From Treponema sp. (GTDB lineage: Bacteria; Spirochaetota; Spirochaetia; Treponematales; Treponemataceae): DNA of 64,000 nucleotides. The notes below the pieces were generated by a model, which saw only the letters and a program-made list of their open reading frames with translations, made no database searches and had not been told where the DNA came from. The first letter of the stretch is position 1, and every line of letters begins with the position of its first letter. This document shows positions 46,067-53,984 of this stretch, piece after piece. The stretch covers positions 1-64,000 of the forward strand of contig JAFUTH010000020.1 in assembly GCA_017484285.1 (NCBI GenBank), in the 5' to 3' direction. Made by a program: the position numbers and the translations under genes.

Positions 46067-48455
46067 CCAAATTCACCTGTCCAAAATCGGGCTCCGCAAT
46101 TCCCAGCAAGAGCCTCACCTCTTTGAGCGTCTTTGGTCCACGCGGTCCACACGCATGCTCACAGTCGGTGTCGAGCGTAAAGTTCTCATCACCCTTCTTG
46201 AAGAATTCTTCAATATCAAAATTCGGCATGTTCACCACGCCGTAAAAATGTTGCTTTCCCTTGCCTTTTACGTCGAATTCGACAGGAATCTGCTCGACGA
46301 CGATTTCATTGCGAATATTCGCCGGACGAATCACAAAATCATTGTCAGGACAGCGGATAAAATCGTTTTTGAGGATGTCGTATGTGTCCTGAGTAATCAA
46401 AATATCCGTGCCACACGGCTTGTTCGACGCTTCCGCGCGGCTCGCGAAGTTCACTGCGTCACCAATCGACGTGAATTCCATTTTATCGAAACTTCCCATA
46501 AAGCCGACCGTCGCGCGCCCCGAATTCAAGCCCGCGCCAATCTGAATATGCGGCTTGTATTTTGCCATCGGGTCGTCCTTGTGCGCCTTCGTGAACGCTT
46601 CTGCATCCTTGTTGTATTTCATGAGGGAATAGCGCATCGCAATGCAGGAGGTAATCGCACTCAATGCGTCATTTTTTACGTATTCGCGGTGCGCCTCTTC
46701 CTTAAGTACACGCGTCACCGATGTCTCACCGAGATTTTCCCAATCGAGGCTGTCGCTTCGGAGCACGCCCCATGCAGCCATGATTGCGTCTCCCTCAAAT
46801 TTGTCGACGATGCCGCCCGTGTTGTTGATACACGTGACCATACGGCTCATGTAGTCGTTCAAAAAGCTGATGATTTCCGCCGCGCTGTGCTCACCAAAGC
46901 GTTTTTTAAAGCCGTCAGAAATCGCCGTAAAGCCACGAATATCACTGAAAAAAATCGTGATGTCTTTTAAATGAGGCTCGAAGTCGATTTCCTTCGTGAT
47001 GACCGCCTTCGTAACGCCCTTGTTCGTCAGGCGCGAGACCATGTTGAGGATTTCGCGCTCGTTTTTCGTACTTCGCTCAAGGACGCCGATTTCGTCGCTT
47101 CGTTTTTCCTTAAGATTTCCGAACAACTCCGTATTGAAATTTCCTCGGTTGATTTCGTTGACAATCGCCGTCAGATATTTCAACGGACGGCTCAGTGACT
47201 TCGCAAAAAAGTAGATAATCATAATTGCGAGCGCGATGACCGCAAACATAATGTAGATATTGCGCACCGTAATGCGCTTTACGCCCTCAAGAACGACCGA
47301 TGTCTTGACAATAGTGATGACACCGCCGTTTCCGATGCCGAGTTTGCGGAACGCACCGATAAATTCCTCTCCGTCCGCATCATGATACGGAATCTGACCG
47401 TTACCGACCGGACTTGCGAGCATCGCTTTTACGATTTCAGACTCGCTCATGTCCGCGCCCGTGTTCATCAACTCCAAATCGCTGTGCACAAGGACGATGC
47501 CGTCATTATTGACGAAAAACGACTGATTGATAGCACCCGCCGCAAAACTCTCGCCTATTTCAGACGTTGAGTACAAAAAACTGACAAAGCTGTCACCCTC
47601 AGAACTTGCGACCGGACAAAACAGCGAAATAAGCGGCACATTGAAAAACGGGGTCGCATTCAAGATTTCAAAAGAACCGTTTTTGGCGAGCTCCGCGCCG
47701 TCTGTTTCCTGCTGCATATAGGCAAGCACCGAGTCCCGCTCAATTTCGCGCGAAGCCAAAAAAGAATCGCTCGCAAACAGAAGCGATAATTCCGACACTG
47801 AGCCATCGTCAGACGCTACACCCTCAGCCGTACGCGAATAATACACCGCGATGATTTCTTTGTTGCGCTCAAAGAAAAGATTTTCAAGAGAACGACGCTC
47901 CGCCTCAGAATCGCCCGCATTTGCAATCAAGTCGAGGAACATCGTCACCGATGACACCGCGCTGTTGATTCGGTTTTCCGTGTCGCTTGCCGTACGTGAG
48001 TTAATCGCAAGATTGTTCTCCTCCGCGTTCGAGCGCGTATCCTGCGTAACGAAATACGAGACCGCAAATGTGACGCTTCCAACCGCCACCACCAAGAGGA
48101 AGGAAATAATCAAAACAAGCTTGATACCAATCGGGCGACGAATCTTATCCGCACGTTCCGCATTCCGTTTTTCACGCCGCTCATAATTCTGCCGCAGTTT
48201 AATCGCCGTTTTTTCGATTCGAAGTGATTTTTTATCTTCTGCAAGGAATTCTGCAATTTCGCTCGCCCGCGTTGGAATGAAGTCGTCGGGCATCTCAAGC
48301 ACAAAATCATCTACATCTTGAGAAGCGACAGGCACCGTCTCTTCTTTTTTTGCCGTCGCGACCTTTATAAACACGCCATGAGAATCAATTAATTTGCGCT
48401 GAGAATCAGATTTTTCTTTACTCGGGAAAACGAAATCCCCGTATTCTAAAGACAT
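46029..48455 (-). CDS. Class III adenylate/guanylate cyclase with periplasmic sensor
   Basis: 808 aa from ATG 48455 (a GTG lies two codons upstream). N-terminal cytosolic segment ~1-108, membrane segment 112-135, periplasmic sensor ~140-395 with Cache-like features (AVYYSRTAEG, NQSFFVNNDGIVLVHS), membrane segment 400-418, HAMP ~419-470, and catalytic domain ~498-740. Metal-binding Asp505 in FFSDIRGF and Asp556 in KFEGDAIMAAWG, purine/transition-state residues in TSIGDAVNFASR are present, so it should be active. The Lys552 plus Thr pattern favours ATP as substrate. First gene of the four-gene operon; the ligand is unknown. Confidence 0.9.
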   Translation of the reverse strand: MSLEYGDFVFPSKEKSDSQRKLIDSHGVFIKVATAKKEETVPVASQDVDDFVLEMPDDFIPTRASEIAEFLAEDKKSLRIEKTAIKLRQNYERREKRNAERADKIRRPIGIKLVLIISFLLVVAVGSVTFAVSYFVTQDTRSNAEENNLAINSRTASDTENRINSAVSSVTMFLDLIANAGDSEAERRSLENLFFERNKEIIAVYYSRTAEGVASDDGSVSELSLLFASDSFLASREIERDSVLAYMQQETDGAELAKNGSFEILNATPFFNVPLISLFCPVASSEGDSFVSFLYSTSEIGESFAAGAINQSFFVNNDGIVLVHSDLELMNTGADMSESEIVKAMLASPVGNGQIPYHDADGEEFIGAFRKLGIGNGGVITIVKTSVVLEGVKRITVRNIYIMFAVIALAIMIIYFFAKSLSRPLKYLTAIVNEINRGNFNTELFGNLKEKRSDEIGVLERSTKNEREILNMVSRLTNKGVTKAVITKEIDFEPHLKDITIFFSDIRGFTAISDGFKKRFGEHSAAEIISFLNDYMSRMVTCINNTGGIVDKFEGDAIMAAWGVLRSDSLDWENLGETSVTRVLKEEAHREYVKNDALSAITSCIAMRYSLMKYNKDAEAFTKAHKDDPMAKYKPHIQIGAGLNSGRATVGFMGSFDKMEFTSIGDAVNFASRAEASNKPCGTDILITQDTYDILKNDFIRCPDNDFVIRPANIRNEIVVEQIPVEFDVKGKGKQHFYGVVNMPNFDIEEFFKKGDENFTLDTDCEHACGPRGPKTLKEVRLLLGIAEPDFGQVNLDAEENKIQVAAP

Positions 48456-48553
48456 AGCCACTCTTTATTATCGGCATAAATAGCAATTTCAGCTATCAGA
48501 AAAATAGAAAATCGGAGCGTAAAATCGTTCGAGGCTCGCAGATTTAGGCATCT

Positions 48554-49063
48554 CTATTCCCCCGCCACCGCAGTCACGCCGCTTGCAACGCCGAAACTGA
48601 GCGTCATCATTATTGCGCCCGCGAGGAGAACGCCTGCCATGACCGCGACAGTTGTTTTTTTCCAGTCCATGTCCAAAAGACTTGCCGCGAGCGTGCCCGT
48701 CCATGCGCCAGTGCCAGGAAGCGGAATTCCCACGAACAAAAAGAGCGCAAAATACAAGCCCCTGCCCGCTTTTTTCTGCAAAGCCTCGCCTCCACGATGC
48801 CCCTTTTCAAGGCAGAATCGGCAAATCGCGCCAATCAGTTTTTTATTCTGCCCCCACTCCAAGAATTTCCGCGCGAAAAGGAAAATGAACGGCACGGGAA
48901 TCATGTTCCCGACCATGCACGCAACGAAAAGCACGACAAGCATTGCGGGAGAAAGCTCGATTCCCTGCGAGGCAAACAGCCCGACGCCAATCGGAATCGC
49001 ACCGCGAAGCTCAATCAGCGGAATCATCGAAACAAAAAACGAAATCAAAAGCGCCTTACTCAT
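48554..49063 (-). CDS. Small multidrug-export family membrane protein (PF06695/COG2426)
   Basis: 169 aa with about four membrane segments. Starts at MSKALLISFFVSMIPLIELRG, whose IELRGAIPIG is the family hallmark, followed by GNMIPVPFIFLFARKFLEW and GIPLPGTGAWTGTLAA. The transport role is by family name only. Predicted leaderless: TTGATT (49100-49095), 18-bp spacer, TATAAT (49076-49071) and ATG 7 nt later. Bases 48456-48553 to its 3' side hold no gene and presumably the cyclase promoter. Confidence 0.85.
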   Translation of the reverse strand: MSKALLISFFVSMIPLIELRGAIPIGVGLFASQGIELSPAMLVVLFVACMVGNMIPVPFIFLFARKFLEWGQNKKLIGAICRFCLEKGHRGGEALQKKAGRGLYFALFLFVGIPLPGTGAWTGTLAASLLDMDWKKTTVAVMAGVLLAGAIMMTLSFGVASGVTAVAGE

Positions 49064-49070
49064 ACAGAAA

Positions 49071-49153
49071 ATTATAATGAAAATAAAACGCCCGAATCAA
49101 TGACAGCCCGCTCCTTTCAAAAGAGTGACAAAACGGCTTTTTTCATTTATATT
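49071..49153. promoter_or_regulatory. Divergent promoters of the small exporter and topoisomerase B genes
   Basis: Minus: TTGATT-18-TATAAT (49100-49071), ATG after 7 nt. Plus: GTGACA (49125-49130), 17-bp spacer, TATATT (49148-49153), ATG after 8 nt. Both promoters are well formed and both lack a leader long enough for a Shine-Dalgarno. Confidence 0.65.
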
Positions 49154-49161
49154 AGACAACT

Positions 49162-51279
49162 ATGGGTGGAATTAAAAAAGAAGAATCTCAAGCGGTCAAA
49201 AAAACGACCGCTGCCAAATCATCGTCTGTAAAAACAAAAAGCACGACCAAAAAAGCAAAACCGACTGCGGGAATCGATGAAAACGGAACTTTCCGTGCGT
49301 GGGATAACGCAAAGACGGTTGCAAAAACAAAAAAAGCCGCAGCCCCGCAAAGCAGCGTGGAAGAGCGCGCGGCGGACAAAAAGGCGACTGCCGAGGCAGA
49401 AAAAAAACTCGCGGCGGCAAAAAAGGCTGACCCGAACGCGGGCGTGGCAAAAAAAGAAGTCACTGCCGCTGATTATTCCGACGACAAAATCCGCCACTTG
49501 GACGCGCTGGAGCATATCCGCTTACGAAGCGGAATGTACATCGGGCGGCTCGGCGACGGCTCGAATCAGAACGACGGCATTTACATTCTTCTCAAAGAAA
49601 TCATCGACAACTCAATCGACGAATTCATCATGGGCTTCGGAACGAGAATCGATGTCGAAATCAAAGAAAACCGCGTGAAAGTGCGCGACTACGGGCGAGG
49701 AATTCCGCTCGGAAAGGTCGTAGAATGCGTGTCCGAAATCAACACGGGCGGAAAATACAACGACGATGTGTTCCAGTTTTCGGTCGGCATGAACGGCGTG
49801 GGCACAAAAGCCGTGAACGCACTTTCCTCATATTTCCGCGTCATCTCCATCCGCGACGGAAAATGCGTGGAGGCGGTCTTTGCCGAAGGAAAGCTCCAGA
49901 CGAACAAATCGGGTGCAGTAAAGCCCGGCACGAAGAACGGCACTTACTTTGAATTCGTCCCAGACGAAAAGATTTTCGGAAAATATTCATTCAATATGGA
50001 ATTCGTCGAAAAACGCATGTGGAACTACGCCTACTTGAACTCAGGTCTTACGCTCCGCTTGAACGGCACGGAATTCGCAAGTCAGAACGGACTTTTAGAC
50101 CTTCTCACGAAAGAACTTGAATCAGAAACCATCTACCCCATCGGAAGCTACACGGGCGAGCATCTGCAATTCGCGTTCACGCACACAAACTCGTACGGCG
50201 AAAATTATTTTTCATTCGTAAACGGACAGTACACTTCTGACGGAGGAACACATCTTACGGCTTTTAAAGAAGGCTTTATCAAGGGCGTGAATGACTTTTT
50301 CCAGTCAAGCTATAAATCTGAGGATGTAAGGGAAGGAATCACGGCGGCTGTTCTGGTCAAAGTAAAAGATCCTATTTTTGAAAGCCAGACCAAAAACAAG
50401 CTGGGAAACACCGACATCCGCCCTTGGATTGTGGCGGAAGTGCAATCTGGCTTGGACAACTGGCTTCACAAGAACCCAAAGGCAGCGGAACGGCTCAAGG
50501 CAAAAATCGAAGCAAACGAAAAACTCCGCACAGAGCTTTCAAGCGTGAAAAAACAGATGAAAGAAGCCGCCAAAAAGATGAGCATCCGAATTCCAAAGCT
50601 CGATGATTGCCGCTTCCACTTAAAAGACGGCTCAAAGGGCGAGAATTCCATGATTTTCATCACGGAAGGACAGTCTGCTTCGGGCGTTATGACACACTCA
50701 CGCAACGCAGATTATCAGGCGATTTTCTCCCTGCGCGGAAAACCAGAAAATATGTACGGCAAACGGCAGACTGACATCTACAAAAACGACGAGCTTCACC
50801 AGCTGATGATGGCACTTGGAATCGAAAATTCGGTCGAAGATTTAAAATACTCAAAAATCGTCATCGCAACCGATGCCGATAACGACGGATTTCACATCAG
50901 AAACCTCGTGCTCACTTTCTTCTTGGGCTATTTTGAGGAACTGGTCACGAGCGGGCGCATTTATATCCTTGAGACCCCGCTGTTCCGCGTGCGAAACAAA
51001 AAAGAAAACATCTATTGCTACTCCGAGGACGAGCGAGACAAGGCACAGGCAAAACTCGGCAAATCGTGCGAGACAAGCCGCTTCAAAGGATTGGGTGAAA
51101 TCAACCCCAGCGAGTTCAAGCAGTTCATAGCTCCGGACACAATCCGCCTGACCCCAGTGGAAATCAGCCAGCTTAAAATCATTCCACAGCTCCTGTCATT
51201 CTACATGGGCAAAAACACGCCAGAGCGAAGAAAGTTCATTGAGAACAACCTGCTGAGTAACAGCGAAATAGATGCGTAG
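49162..51279 (+). CDS. parE: DNA topoisomerase IV-type subunit B (GyrB/ParE paralogue)
   Basis: 705 aa. ATPase subunit of a type IIA topoisomerase. Core begins near 103; residues 1-102 are a Lys/Ala/Thr-rich low-complexity tail resembling histone or KU-like basic tails, which is unusual at the N-terminus. GHKL ATPase motifs: EIIDNSIDE (147-155), DYGRGIP (176-182), VGMNGVGTKAVNA (208-220). Toprim: EGQSASG at 502-508 (usual EGDSAGG/EGDSASG) and DADNDGFHI (571-579), with catalytic Glu502 and the DxD Asp residues kept. The partner subunit is encoded at 53985, beyond a restriction-modification insertion. ParE rather than GyrB is favoured by pairing with the short A subunit. Confidence 0.85.
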   Translation: MGGIKKEESQAVKKTTAAKSSSVKTKSTTKKAKPTAGIDENGTFRAWDNAKTVAKTKKAAAPQSSVEERAADKKATAEAEKKLAAAKKADPNAGVAKKEVTAADYSDDKIRHLDALEHIRLRSGMYIGRLGDGSNQNDGIYILLKEIIDNSIDEFIMGFGTRIDVEIKENRVKVRDYGRGIPLGKVVECVSEINTGGKYNDDVFQFSVGMNGVGTKAVNALSSYFRVISIRDGKCVEAVFAEGKLQTNKSGAVKPGTKNGTYFEFVPDEKIFGKYSFNMEFVEKRMWNYAYLNSGLTLRLNGTEFASQNGLLDLLTKELESETIYPIGSYTGEHLQFAFTHTNSYGENYFSFVNGQYTSDGGTHLTAFKEGFIKGVNDFFQSSYKSEDVREGITAAVLVKVKDPIFESQTKNKLGNTDIRPWIVAEVQSGLDNWLHKNPKAAERLKAKIEANEKLRTELSSVKKQMKEAAKKMSIRIPKLDDCRFHLKDGSKGENSMIFITEGQSASGVMTHSRNADYQAIFSLRGKPENMYGKRQTDIYKNDELHQLMMALGIENSVEDLKYSKIVIATDADNDGFHIRNLVLTFFLGYFEELVTSGRIYILETPLFRVRNKKENIYCYSEDERDKAQAKLGKSCETSRFKGLGEINPSEFKQFIAPDTIRLTPVEISQLKIIPQLLSFYMGKNTPERRKFIENNLLSNSEIDA

Positions 51280-51331
51280 ACGGTGAAATCACAAATTGTG
51301 ACTTCACAAGGAGAAATAATTACACAACACC

Positions 51332-51360
51332 TTGTATAATTATCTTATAAATTGTATAGT
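51332..51360 (+). promoter_or_regulatory. Promoter of the restriction-modification genes
   Basis: TTGTAT (51332-51337), 17-bp spacer, TATAGT (51355-51360), then ATG 6 nt later. A perfect TATAAT (51335-51340) overlaps the -35. An AAGGAG at 51308 is too far from the start to serve it, so it may be left over from a disrupted parE-parC junction. Confidence 0.6.
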
Positions 51361-51366
51361 TGTTAT

Positions 51367-52872
51367 ATGAAACAAGAATTAAAGCTTGCTACCGTTTTTA
51401 GTGGCATTGGTGCTATTGAACACGCACTAGACAGAATGAATCTTTCTCACAAAATAGTCTTTGCTTGTGACAATGGTGATGTCGATATTCTCTCAAAAAA
51501 AATTCCTGAAGATATTTCAGAGATTGAAAAAGAACTCTCAGAATTGACGAAAGAAATTGAAAAAATTGAAGTTCAAGATGAAGAAGATAAACTGTACAAA
51601 GATGAATTGACATTGATTCTTGCAAAAACAAATGAGGAGCTTGTAACCTATAAGGGCATGAATCTTGAAAATTCCAGTGAAAACAAAATAAAACGAAAAA
51701 TCAAAGATATTTGCCAGCGAACGGGAATGTTGCATGAAAAAATTAATTCTTTTCGTATTTTAAAAGAACTTTCAAAAATTGATTCTTATGAAGAAAAGAA
51801 AAAGTTTGTGGATTCGCTCTACAAAGGCAAGAACGAGAGCAATAAAGTAAAGAAAACCTATATGGCGAACTACAAACTTGATGAAAGCAATTTCCATTGG
51901 AATGTTTCATTTTTGGACGGCAACCAATATAAAGATGAGGTTGATTTATTTGTTGGCGGAAGTCCTTGCCAGTCATTCAGTTTAGTGGGCAAGCAGAGAG
52001 GGCTTGCAGACACGCGTGGCACTCTTTTTTATGAATACGCTCGTCTTGTAAAGGAAATTCGCCCAAAAGTTTTTATTTATGAAAATGTAAAAGCACTTTT
52101 GAGCAACGACAACGGAAAAACTTGGGAAACAGTCTCAAAAGTTTTTACTGATTTGAATTATAATTGGAAGTACAAGGTTCTCAATGCAAAAGATTATGGA
52201 ATTCCACAAAATCGTGAACGAGTTTTTGTTGTTGGATTCAGAAACGATTTTAAACTTGAAAAAGAATTTGAATTTCCACAGCCTATAAAACTTGAAAAGA
52301 AAATGCAGGATTTCTTAATTGATAACGCTCCAGGTGGTTATTTTCTTCCCGAAAAAGGTGTTGATTTTGTAACGGACGAAAAAAATCTTACAAAACGCTA
52401 TACTCAGATTGACGGCGAAATTCAATTGTGCCAAAAGAAAAATCAACAGTTCAATTGGCATGGTGATTTTGTATTCCAAAGCGAAGAAGAGGCAAAACAA
52501 AAAATTAAAGTCGATTTGAAAAAATACTTTCTGTCTGAAAAAGTGAGAAAATATGTTTTGGCAACAGGCACAAAAAATTTCTATTCAAAACCGAAAACAG
52601 ACTTGGAAGTCGCCCGCCCCCTTCTTACCACAATGCATAAAATGCACCGTGCGGGTGTTGATAATTATGTAACAACTGACGGAAGATTGCGAAAACTGAC
52701 CCCACGCGAATGCTTTAGACTTATGGGGTTCAGCGATACTTTTGTTATTCCCGTATCAGACACTTCTGCGTATCAACAGGCGGGGAATTCCATTGTTGTG
52801 GATGTTCTGATTCATATTATGAATAAAATTTTTGAATCATACCCTGCATTAAAATCTGACGAGGTAAACTAA
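51367..52872 (+). CDS. DNA cytosine-5 methyltransferase of a type II restriction-modification pair
   Basis: 501 aa from ATG 51367. C5-MTase motifs in order: I, TVFSGIGAIEHAL (9-21); IV, GGSPCQSFS (197-205) with catalytic Cys201; VI, YENVKAL (238-244); VIII, PQNRERVFVVG; IX region with LRKLTPRECFRLMGF; X, QAGNSIVVDV. Between motifs I and IV an insert of roughly 130 residues (~45-185) is Glu/Lys-rich and strongly coiled-coil-like (ISEIEKELSELTKEIEKIE). The gene is clearly more AT-rich than the flanking topoisomerase genes, with AAA/AAT/TTT codons preferred, a sign of transfer. One base separates it from the nuclease gene. The recognition sequence is unknown. Confidence 0.92.
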   Translation: MKQELKLATVFSGIGAIEHALDRMNLSHKIVFACDNGDVDILSKKIPEDISEIEKELSELTKEIEKIEVQDEEDKLYKDELTLILAKTNEELVTYKGMNLENSSENKIKRKIKDICQRTGMLHEKINSFRILKELSKIDSYEEKKKFVDSLYKGKNESNKVKKTYMANYKLDESNFHWNVSFLDGNQYKDEVDLFVGGSPCQSFSLVGKQRGLADTRGTLFYEYARLVKEIRPKVFIYENVKALLSNDNGKTWETVSKVFTDLNYNWKYKVLNAKDYGIPQNRERVFVVGFRNDFKLEKEFEFPQPIKLEKKMQDFLIDNAPGGYFLPEKGVDFVTDEKNLTKRYTQIDGEIQLCQKKNQQFNWHGDFVFQSEEEAKQKIKVDLKKYFLSEKVRKYVLATGTKNFYSKPKTDLEVARPLLTTMHKMHRAGVDNYVTTDGRLRKLTPRECFRLMGFSDTFVIPVSDTSAYQQAGNSIVVDVLIHIMNKIFESYPALKSDEVN

Positions 52873-52873
52873 A

Positions 52874-53872
52874 ATGAAAATTCTAGATGAAAATTGGGAT
52901 GTTAAAGAAATTTATGATTCTGTTATAACCGTTCCTGATTGTTTTGTTGTAAATAAAAATCAACTAGGAACAGGTCACGGCGAAGCAAAACTGTATATAG
53001 GCTCAAAAGAAGCGATGAGAAATTTCTTTGGAAGTGAAGGTTTCTCGGCAAAATGTTTTATGTTAAAGAAAGATTTGCTTGATTATTTAACTGCGGTCAA
53101 ATCGGAGTATTTCTCTCCATCTCAAAATTATGTTGGAAAAAATACTTTTAAGGATTTGTGGAATGAACGCGTGGTACTTGTAAACAATCTCGATGATATT
53201 ATTTGGTTTGAAGCAAATGACCAAACTCAGATAAGAGGCCCACGTGGTTATGTAAACTCGACTGATGACGGATATAAAATCATTCGCACTTTAGCATTGC
53301 CACTGATTAGTTATATTTCTTCGATGATGCTAGTTCGCCCAAACAATGAGATTGTTTTTTATTGGAAACTTTTTGTTGATTTTGACGCAATAGCCGAAAA
53401 GAAAAACGGACCGCTTGTTTTCAACTATGGAAAGAAAACTTTGGACGAAAATGGTGAGGTTGTCGAAGAACGAAAAAATCAAAAACTTTCGGAAGAATCG
53501 AATAACGCTCGGCAAGGTCAAGGAAAGTTTCGGGATAAACTTTTGGAAGAATGCCCTTTTTGTCCAATTACTATGTGTACCGAAGAAAAATTGCTTATCG
53601 CAAGCCACATAAAGCCATGGGCAGTTTCAAATGAAAAAGAAAAAATTGACCCAAAAAATGGATTTATGTTATCTCCACTCTATGATAAACTCTTTGATAA
53701 AGGCTTTATCACATTTACAAATGACAAACACATGATTCTATCAAATTGGATTTCAAATAAAAACTATGAGAGACTAGGTGTCGTGAATAATTCATACTAT
53801 CAGATGCTTCCTATTGATGATAAACGAATTGAATACTTAGAATATCACAGAACTTCTGTTTTTAAGGGATAA
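52874..53872 (+). CDS. HNH-type restriction endonuclease
   Basis: 332 aa. C-terminal HNH_2-type domain: CPFC (227-230), catalytic His245 in ASHIKPW, Asn262 in KNGFMLS, and LYDKLFDKGFITF (269-281), a layout typical of restriction HNH enzymes. The N-terminal ~220 residues have no family I recognise and may read the DNA site. Its position just behind a C5 methyltransferase and equal AT-richness support a cognate nuclease. Translation is probably coupled to the methyltransferase, which would let protection precede cutting. Confidence 0.85.
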   Translation: MKILDENWDVKEIYDSVITVPDCFVVNKNQLGTGHGEAKLYIGSKEAMRNFFGSEGFSAKCFMLKKDLLDYLTAVKSEYFSPSQNYVGKNTFKDLWNERVVLVNNLDDIIWFEANDQTQIRGPRGYVNSTDDGYKIIRTLALPLISYISSMMLVRPNNEIVFYWKLFVDFDAIAEKKNGPLVFNYGKKTLDENGEVVEERKNQKLSEESNNARQGQGKFRDKLLEECPFCPITMCTEEKLLIASHIKPWAVSNEKEKIDPKNGFMLSPLYDKLFDKGFITFTNDKHMILSNWISNKNYERLGVVNNSYYQMLPIDDKRIEYLEYHRTSVFKG

Positions 53873-53984
53873 ATCTTTTTCGGGGGCGTTGCGGGGAACT
53901 CCCCGCAGAGAGGGTAGCGAAAAACGCCGTAGGCGGTTGTAGCGAGGGGGAGACTTCCCCCTTCTGCATAAAAGGGATAGGATT
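53873..53984. repeat. GC-rich hairpin element between nuclease and parC
   Basis: Contains the palindromes GCGGGGAACTCCCCGC (53891-53906) and GGGGGAGACTTCCCCC (53946-53961) around a short GTAGCGA-rich stretch. Its composition contrasts sharply with the AT-rich nuclease gene, so it marks the right edge of the inserted segment. The parC Shine-Dalgarno (AGGGATAGGATT) follows. Confidence 0.55.

Noticed and set aside
49162-51279. Gyrase B (gyrB) rather than topoisomerase IV
   Set aside because: Cannot be fully excluded, but the partner A subunit is short with an abbreviated C-terminal domain and the pair is not near dnaA/dnaN; treated as ParE/ParC-type.
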